Shown here: positions 34,264-39,071 of the stretch, piece by piece
How positions within the stretch are numbered: the first letter of the stretch is position 1
How the letters are laid out: each line of letters starts with the position of its first letter
Source: Planococcus sp. ISL-110
GTDB taxonomy: Bacteria > Bacillota > Bacilli > Bacillales_A > Planococcaceae
NCBI RefSeq assembly: GCF_018613575.1
Contig: NZ_JAGGPX010000021.1
Location: 1 to 39,071 of the forward strand
Direction of reading: 5' to 3'
Length of the DNA stretch: 39,071 nt
Position numbers and translations under genes: made by a program
The notes under the pieces: model-generated
Database searches by the model: none
What the model saw: the letters and a program-made list of their open reading frames with translations, nothing else
What the model was told of the DNA's origin: nothing

Positions 34264-34862
34264 TGGAGAAAATTCAGCATAACTTTATAGATGCTTTTAT
34301 TTTTAATGAAGCAAAAAAAGGGAATTTTGAATCCGGAGACAGCTATCATACTGTGTTGACGGAAGATTATTTCATTTGCTCCGTAGCCGATGGATTGGGA
34401 AGTGGTCCTGTGGCGCGTGAATCGTCTCAGGTCATTCCTCAAATTTTACGAGAATACCACCATGAAACAATCGATCAATTAATGTATCGCTTTAATGAGC
34501 TGATGCTCCAAAAGCGTGGAGCTGCCGTAGCCATCTTTAAAGTTGATTTCAATCAGAAAACACTTGAATACAGCTGCGTCGGCAATATCCGGTTTTATCT
34601 GTACCGCAAAGCGACAGATGAAATCATCTATCCGTTGCCGGTAATGGGGTATTTGTCAGGGCGTCCGCAAAAATTGCGCACCCAGCTCTACACATATGTG
34701 GAAGATGATTTGTTCCTCATTCATTCCGATGGAGTGGATTTAAGAAATCCTAAAGCCATGATGCGAAAAGCTGCTGTACCTGAACAACTGTATCGCGATA
34801 TTCTGGCTTCCATCCAAACGGGTGATGATGCCACGTTCATAGCAGGAAGCCTTCTCAAATGA
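34263..34862 (+). CDS. rsbX: Feedback PP2C phosphatase RsbX
   Basis: This 199-aa PP2C phosphatase dephosphorylates RsbS-P and RsbRA-P to reset the stressosome. Metal-site blocks are CSVADGLGSGP and LIHSDGVDL; the GSGPVA and GDDATFIAGSLL ends are conserved. It begins at GTG 34263 by a one-base overlap with sigB and closes the operon at a terminator that includes its stop codon. Confidence 0.93.
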   Translation: MEKIQHNFIDAFIFNEAKKGNFESGDSYHTVLTEDYFICSVADGLGSGPVARESSQVIPQILREYHHETIDQLMYRFNELMLQKRGAAVAIFKVDFNQKTLEYSCVGNIRFYLYRKATDEIIYPLPVMGYLSGRPQKLRTQLYTYVEDDLFLIHSDGVDLRNPKAMMRKAAVPEQLYRDILASIQTGDDATFIAGSLLK

Positions 34863-34879
34863 GATGGCTTCTTTTTTTT
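34845..34879 (+). terminator. Terminator of the rsb-sigB operon
   Basis: GAAGCC (34846-34851) pairs with GGCTTC (34866-34871), extended by TCTC/GAGA, followed by eight T. Confidence 0.88.
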
Positions 34880-35004
34880 GGAGAAGCACTGTGCGTAAAC
34901 TCTTCAGTTCAGTTGATTTTTGGCTGGCTTGGTTGCTTGGCTCTGGCGCGCGTCGCCTTTTTCTAATGTGTTAAAATAAAAAGGAACTGAAGGGGAGTGT
35001 CCAG

Positions 35005-37170
35005 ATGGAAATGCAACAAATTCATACATTGATCGCAAAAGAAGCTGGCGTGCGGAACAACCAAGTCGCGCAAGTCATCGCATTGATTGAAGATGGCAAC
35101 ACCGTGCCGTTTATCGCGCGTTACCGTAAAGAAGCAACCGGATCTTTGGATGAAGTCCAGATCAAAGCGATCGATGACCGGTATACATACATTCAGAACT
35201 TAGAGCAACGGAAAATAGATGTCATCCGTTCCATAACGGAACAGGAAAAGCTGACAGATGAACTGGAAAAGGCGATCTACAAAGCTACCGTCCTGCAGCG
35301 TGTCGAAGATTTATATCGGCCGTACAAGCAGAAGCGCCGGACCAAAGCAACCATCGCGAAAGAAAAAGGTCTGCAGCCGCTGGCGGATTGGCTGATGGAG
35401 CCCGGCGATGTAAAACTGATGGATAAAGCGCAGGCATTCATAAATGAAGAAGCAGGTGTTGCATCAGTTGAAGAAGCAATCCAAGGAGCGCAGGATATCT
35501 TGGCGGAATTATTTGCTGATGATCCGGACATCCGAGAAAAAATCCGCTACATGACACGGAAAGACGGAACCATCGCTACCGTCGCTAAAAAAAATCATGA
35601 AGATGAAAAACAGGTTTTTCAAATGTATTACGAATACGAAGAAGCCATTCAGAAAATCGTGCCGCACCGGATTTTGGCCATTAACCGCGGAGAAAAAGAA
35701 GATGTCCTGAAAGTATCCATCAATTCACCGGCCGATCGCATCGTCACCTTGATGAAAAACAAGTGGATGAAACAGACGCGTTCCACAGGCGAAGTGGTAG
35801 CTGCAGCAATTGAAGACAGCTATAAGCGGCTGATCCAACCATCAGTTGAACGGGAGATCCGGACTGAACTGAGTGAAAAAGGTGAAACTCAAGCCATTCA
35901 TATCTTCTCGGAAAACCTGCGTAATCTTCTATTGCAGCCGCCGATGAAAAACAAAATGGTATTAGGGGTCGACCCGGCTTACCGGACAGGCTGCAAGTTG
36001 GCAGTCATCGATGAGACAGGCAAACTGCTGGAAGTCGCGGTCATTTATCCGCATCCACCTAAATCAGATCAGGCCGGTTCAAAGAAAATCATGGAGCGGT
36101 TAACAGCCAAATATCCGATTGAAATTATGGCGATTGGAAATGGAACTGCATCACGCGAGACAGAGCAGTTTGTTGCAGACTTCCTGTCGGAAACTTCGGC
36201 AGACATTTCGTATGTCATTGTCAATGAAGCAGGTGCGAGTGTTTATTCGGCATCCGATATTGCACGTGCGGAATTCCCAGACTTGAAAGTTGAAGAGCGG
36301 AGTGCCGCATCGATTGCGCGCCGCCTGCAGGATCCGTTGTCTGAACTGGTGAAAATCGATCCAAAAGCGGTAGGCGTCGGACAATATCAGCATGATGTCT
36401 CCCAGAAAAAGCTGGCGGATCAACTGACCTTTGTTGTCGAGACGGCAGTCAACCAGGTCGGCGTCAACGTCAATTCGGCATCCTCTTCTTTATTGCAATA
36501 CGTGGCAGGCTTAAGCAAAACAGTAGCAGAAAACGTCATCAAGGTCCGGGATGAAAATGGCCGCTTTACTTCGCGTGTCCAGCTGAAAAAGATTCCGCGT
36601 TTAGGAGCGAAAACCTATGAACAGGCGATCGGGTTCCTGCGGATTCCCGAAGGCAAAAATCCATTGGACGCAACCGGCATCCATCCGGAGAGCTATGACA
36701 TCGCGGAGAAGTTATTAAAGCTGGTGGGCGAAGACAAGAAATCTGTCGGGAAAGCAGTTGTCTCAGAAAAACTCGAGGCGCTCGAATTGGCAGAGCTTAG
36801 CGCGCAATGGGGCGTTGGGGAAATTACGTTGAAAGATATCTTGGAGGCGCTGACGAAACCGTTCCGCGACCCGCGTGATGAATTTCCACAGCCTTTATTG
36901 AAAAACGATATTCTGAAAATGGAAGATCTGCTGCCGGGTATGGAAGTGCAAGGGACCGTCCGCAACGTAGTCGACTTTGGCGCATTCGTTGATATCGGCG
37001 TGAAACAGGATGGCCTGGTGCATATCTCGAAATTGAAAAAGGGCTTTGTAAAGCATCCGCTGGAAGTGGTGGCGGTTGGCGACATCGTGACAGCATGGGT
37101 GGAAAAAGTGGAGAAAGAAAAAGGGCGCATTGCCTTGACGATGCTTCAACCGAAAGAGCAGACCCTTTAA
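35005..37170 (+). CDS. tex: Tex family RNA-binding protein (YdcI-like)
   Basis: This 721-aa cytoplasmic nucleic-acid-binding protein of the Tex/Spt6 type is thought to act in transcription or RNA quality control. The order is an N-terminal helical region, an RNase H-like YqgF fold near residue 325 (VLGVDPAYRTGCKLAVID), a helix-hairpin-helix pair near 500-560 (GLSKTVAENVIKVRDENG, then IPRLGAKTYEQAIGFLRI) and a C-terminal S1 domain (GMEVQGTVRNVVDFGAFVDI). Length is typical. ATG 35005 has AGGGGAG upstream. It follows rsbX as in B. subtilis ydcI and is followed 24 bp later by the SprT-like gene. Confidence 0.95.
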   Translation: MEMQQIHTLIAKEAGVRNNQVAQVIALIEDGNTVPFIARYRKEATGSLDEVQIKAIDDRYTYIQNLEQRKIDVIRSITEQEKLTDELEKAIYKATVLQRVEDLYRPYKQKRRTKATIAKEKGLQPLADWLMEPGDVKLMDKAQAFINEEAGVASVEEAIQGAQDILAELFADDPDIREKIRYMTRKDGTIATVAKKNHEDEKQVFQMYYEYEEAIQKIVPHRILAINRGEKEDVLKVSINSPADRIVTLMKNKWMKQTRSTGEVVAAAIEDSYKRLIQPSVEREIRTELSEKGETQAIHIFSENLRNLLLQPPMKNKMVLGVDPAYRTGCKLAVIDETGKLLEVAVIYPHPPKSDQAGSKKIMERLTAKYPIEIMAIGNGTASRETEQFVADFLSETSADISYVIVNEAGASVYSASDIARAEFPDLKVEERSAASIARRLQDPLSELVKIDPKAVGVGQYQHDVSQKKLADQLTFVVETAVNQVGVNVNSASSSLLQYVAGLSKTVAENVIKVRDENGRFTSRVQLKKIPRLGAKTYEQAIGFLRIPEGKNPLDATGIHPESYDIAEKLLKLVGEDKKSVGKAVVSEKLEALELAELSAQWGVGEITLKDILEALTKPFRDPRDEFPQPLLKNDILKMEDLLPGMEVQGTVRNVVDFGAFVDIGVKQDGLVHISKLKKGFVKHPLEVVAVGDIVTAWVEKVEKEKGRIALTMLQPKEQTL

Positions 37171-37194
37171 CATTTTGAACATAGGGGAGTTAAT

Positions 37195-37647
37195 ATGACG
37201 AACGAAGAACTGACTGGACTGATCAAGGAAATTTCACTGGCGAGCTTTCATAAGCCATTCCGGCATGATGGTGTTTTCAATTCCAGGCTGCGTACTACGG
37301 GAGGCAGATACCTGCTGCGCTCCCACAATATTGAAATCAATCCAAGTTCCTATGAGAAGTTTGGTTATGCCGAACTTGAAGGCATCATCAAACATGAATT
37401 ATGCCATTACCATCTTCACATAGAAGGAAGAGGCTACAAGCATCGCGATCAGGATTTTAGGAGACTGCTGAAGGAAACAGGTTCGCCGCGTTTTTGTTCC
37501 ATGCTGGAAAACAAAACAACGCAGCGCTTGGCTAAGTCGTATGTCTATCAATGCGTAGCATGCAAAATGAATTACACGCGCAAGATCCGGATGAACACAG
37601 AGCGTTACAGATGCGGCCGCTGCTCAGGAAAACTAGCAGCGCAATAA
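37195..37647 (+). CDS. SprT-like zinc metalloprotein (YdcK-like)
   Basis: This 150-aa protein has the SprT/Spartan-type zinc motif HELCHYHLH near residue 66 (HExxH plus a downstream H in GYKHRDQDF) and a C-terminal zinc ribbon (CVACKMNY and CGRCSGKL). Spartan proteases cut DNA-protein crosslinks; the bacterial SprT-like members are of uncertain function. It corresponds to B. subtilis YdcK by position. AGGGGAG precedes the ATG. It is probably cotranscribed with tex and ends in a hairpin terminator. Confidence 0.9.
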   Translation: MTNEELTGLIKEISLASFHKPFRHDGVFNSRLRTTGGRYLLRSHNIEINPSSYEKFGYAELEGIIKHELCHYHLHIEGRGYKHRDQDFRRLLKETGSPRFCSMLENKTTQRLAKSYVYQCVACKMNYTRKIRMNTERYRCGRCSGKLAAQ

Positions 37648-37663
37648 TACTTTTCAGGGAAGA

Positions 37664-37697
37664 GAGGCTGTCCAGCTTTGGGCAGTTTCTTTTTTTG
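37664..37697 (+). terminator. Terminator after the SprT-like gene
   Basis: GAGGCTGTCC (37664-37673) pairs with GGGCAGTTTC (37680-37689) with several G-U pairs, followed by a T run. Confidence 0.75.
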
Positions 37698-37763
37698 GAA
37701 TTGCTATTCACTACTATAGATTCAGCAAAGAAAAACAAATAAGAAATATTAATGAGAAAGGTA

Positions 37764-37792
37764 TTGACGATTCCCTTATAGCTCTTTATAAT
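37764..37792 (+). promoter_or_regulatory. Strong promoter of the first tRNA group
   Basis: TTGACG (37764-37769), 17 bp, TATAAT (37787-37792), 31 bp before tRNA-Asn. Confidence 0.85.
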
Positions 37793-37822
37793 AGAAAAAG
37801 TCGACAAGTACTTAAACATTAT

Positions 37823-37897
37823 TCCGAAGTAGCTCAGTGGTAGAGCACCGCACTGTTAATGCGATGGTCGTAGGTTCGAGTCCTACCTTCGGAGCCA
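37823..37897 (+). tRNA. tRNA-Asn(GTT)
   Basis: This is a 75-nt cloverleaf with acceptor TCCGAAG/CTTCGGA, anticodon GTT, TTCGAGT T-loop and encoded CCA. It is the first of the tRNA genes that follow the strong promoter at 37764. Confidence 0.97.
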
Positions 37898-37902
37898 TTC
37901 AC

Positions 37903-37977
37903 GGCCCCTTGGTCAAGCGGTTAAGACACCGCCCTTTCACGGCGGTAACACGGGTTCGAATCCCGTAGGGGTCACCA
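37903..37977 (+). tRNA. tRNA-Glu(TTC)
   Basis: This is a 75-nt cloverleaf with acceptor GGCCCCT/AGGGGTC, anticodon TTC, T-loop TTCGAAT and encoded CCA. It lies five bases after tRNA-Asn, in the same transcript. Confidence 0.97.
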
Positions 37978-38153
37978 TCTTGTTAAACATCAATTAATCT
38001 GAAAAGTTATATTTGGATAACTTCTGTGTTACACTAATACATGAGTTAAACAAGCAGAAGCGAAACAGGTTAGTGCTTTTGCTGAAGTTGCAGAGCAGAG
38101 TTGGTGCCGACGCAGCTAAAGCTGGTATAAGAAAAAAACATCTATATTATTGT
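37978..38153 (+). other. tRNA spacer of unknown content
   Basis: This is 176 bp between tRNA-Glu and tRNA-fMet. It has a weak promoter pair, TTATAT (38007-38012), 17 bp, TACACT (38030-38035). The stretch 38046-38130 is less AT-rich than the rest and includes a small CAGC/GCTG hairpin (about 38113-38124), but I see no known RNA, no tRNA remnant and no coding signal. Confidence 0.5.
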
Positions 38154-38231
<78 letters not shown>

Positions 38232-38233
38232 AT

Positions 38234-38309
38234 GGTCCCGTGGTGTAGCGGTTAACATGCCTGCCTGTCACGCAGGAGATCGCCGGTTCGATCCCGGTCG
38301 GGACCGCCA
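38234..38309 (+). tRNA. tRNA-Asp(GTC)
   Basis: This is a 76-nt cloverleaf with acceptor GGTCCCG/CGGGACC, anticodon GTC and encoded CCA. It lies four bases after tRNA-fMet. Confidence 0.97.
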
Positions 38310-38317
38310 TTTTTTAT

Positions 38318-38392
38318 TGGGGTATAGCCAAGCGGTAAGGCAACGGGTTTTGATCCCGTCATGCCCTGGTTCGAATCCAGGTACCCCAGCCA
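38318..38392 (+). tRNA. tRNA-Gln(TTG)
   Basis: This is a 75-nt cloverleaf with acceptor TGGGGTA/TACCCCA, anticodon TTG and encoded CCA. It is the last gene before the second promoter. Confidence 0.97.
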
Positions 38393-38440
38393 TTATTAAT
38401 TGGAACGCAACGACGACGAATTAGAAATTCTGTTTTCTCA

Positions 38441-38469
38441 TTGACATTGAAATGGTAATGCAGTATAAT
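38441..38469 (+). promoter_or_regulatory. Consensus promoter of the second tRNA group and probably of the rRNA operon
   Basis: TTGACA (38441-38446), 17 bp, TATAAT (38464-38469): a perfect consensus for both boxes, 27 bp before tRNA-Leu. Confidence 0.9.
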
Positions 38470-38496
38470 AGAACTTGTCCTTAAAATTAATTCAAT

Positions 38497-38582
<86 letters not shown>

Positions 38583-38595
38583 ATATCTCTCGAAT

Positions 38596-38672
38596 GCGCC
38601 CGTAGCTCAATTGGATAGAGTACTTGACTACGAATCAAGCGGTTAGAGGTTCGAGTCCTCTCGGGCGCACCA
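38596..38672 (+). tRNA. tRNA-Arg(ACG)
   Basis: This is a 77-nt cloverleaf with acceptor GCGCCCG/CGGGCGC, anticodon ACG (read as ICG after editing) and encoded CCA. Confidence 0.97.
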
Positions 38673-38695
38673 TGTTTTTCTTCTATATAATATAT

Positions 38696-38769
38696 GCGGG
38701 TGTAGTTTAGTGGTAAAACCTCAGCCTTCCAAGCTGATGATGGGGGTTCGATTCCCCCCACCCGCTCCA
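38696..38769 (+). tRNA. tRNA-Gly(TCC)
   Basis: This is a 74-nt cloverleaf with acceptor GCGGGTG/CACCCGC, anticodon TCC and encoded CCA. It is the last tRNA before the 16S rRNA gene. Confidence 0.97.
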
Positions 38770-38938
38770 ATATTTTAAAACTGAACCTTGAAAACTGAAC
38801 AGCAAAACGTCAACAAACAGCAACGGCCGTTGAACGCGGCCCGCGCACAACTTACTGATCAGCGTTATGCAGATCAAAGCGAATCGCGCGTCTTCGGACG
38901 GCGATACGCCAGCAAGTTAAGAGCAGTCAAATGTTCTC
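38770..38938 (+). promoter_or_regulatory. 16S rRNA leader
   Basis: This stretch contains CTTGAAAACTGAACAG, the element common before Bacillales rRNA genes, and a hairpin CGTC-TTCG-GACG near 38891. Its flanking segments (CAACTTACTG near 38848 and CAGCAAGTT near 38912) can pair to form an RNase III-type processing stem. No separate strong promoter is visible, so the 16S is probably transcribed from the promoter at 38441. Confidence 0.6.
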
Positions 38939-39071
38939 TATAATGGAGAGTTTGATCCTGGCTCAGGACGAACGCTGGCGGCGTGCCTAATACATGCAAG
39001 TCGAGCGGAACCATTGGAGCTTGCTCCTTTGGTTTAGCGGCGGACGGGTGAGTAACACGTGGGCAACCTGC
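38939..39071 (+). rRNA. 16S ribosomal RNA, 5' end (cut by window edge)
   Basis: GGAGAGTTTGATCCTGGCTC begins at 38945 and is the universal 16S 5' sequence. GCGGCGTGCCTAATACATGC and GCGGCGGACGGGTGAGTAAC follow in order. The variable V1 loop (GGAACCATTGGAGCTTGCTC...) resembles Planococcus/Planomicrobium as I remember it. Only about 133 nt are present. The exact 5' end is estimated. Confidence 0.96.

Overview
The window is chromosomal DNA from a low-to-mid GC Firmicute, most likely Planococcus/Planomicrobium or a close member of the Planococcaceae. Two things point there. From about 19.5 kb onward the gene order is the Bacillus subtilis ddl-murF-cshA-ydbS-ydbT-ydcA-acpS-alr-ndoAI-ndoA-rsbRA-S-T-U-V-W-sigB-rsbX-tex-ydcK-tRNA/rrn block, with ydcC missing. 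The first part of the 16S rRNA at the right edge also reads like Planococcus, but that is from memory and not from a search.

Layout. 0-5.8 kb (mostly minus strand): a cardiolipin synthase, a squalene/phytoene-synthase-like protein, an overlapping pair of a sucrose-phosphate-synthase-like GT4 glycosyltransferase and a sucrose-phosphatase-like HAD enzyme, and an MBL-fold hydrolase. 5.9-8.6 kb (plus): a DAO-family FAD oxidoreductase followed by a GNAT/class V aminotransferase fusion. 8.6-13.0 kb: an Xre/TPR regulator divergent from an MFS exporter, a small membrane protein and a second MFS exporter. 13.1-16.25 kb (minus): the copper module csoR-copZ and copA, each unit with its own CsoR-type operator. 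16.3-19.5 kb: a 46-aa protein, rodA, an unrecognised 256-aa protein and a two-gene SMR (Gdx-type) exporter. 19.5-24.8 kb: ddl-murF, a structured repeat, an Est30-type carboxylesterase and cshA behind a long leader. 24.9-29.9 kb: two PH-domain membrane proteins, a rhomboid protease, acpS, alr and the NdoAI/NdoA toxin-antitoxin pair. 29.9-34.9 kb: the complete stressosome/sigma-B operon. 35.0-37.7 kb: tex and a SprT-like protein. 37.8-39.07 kb: eight tRNA genes and the 5' end of a 16S rRNA gene.

How it fits together. The sigma-B module is complete: stressosome proteins RsbRA and RsbS, switch kinase RsbT, phosphatase RsbU, partner-switch pair RsbV/RsbW, SigB and feedback phosphatase RsbX. It has an internal sigma-B promoter before rsbV. 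Matching -35/-10 pairs (GTTTAA-like, 13-14 nt, GGGTAA/TGGTAT-like) stand before the sucrose-phosphate-synthase-like gene, the 46-aa protein and, more weakly, a DUF5658-like membrane protein. The best new hypothesis here is a sigma-B-controlled sucrose-type compatible-solute operon in a Planococcaceae genome. Other points worth a look are the GNAT-aminotransferase fusion, the paired operators in the 9.85-9.97 kb divergent promoter region, the terminator-like hairpin in the cshA leader, and the altered DNA-binding half of the NdoAI antitoxin.

All calls come from reading the sequence and from family knowledge. No database search was run.
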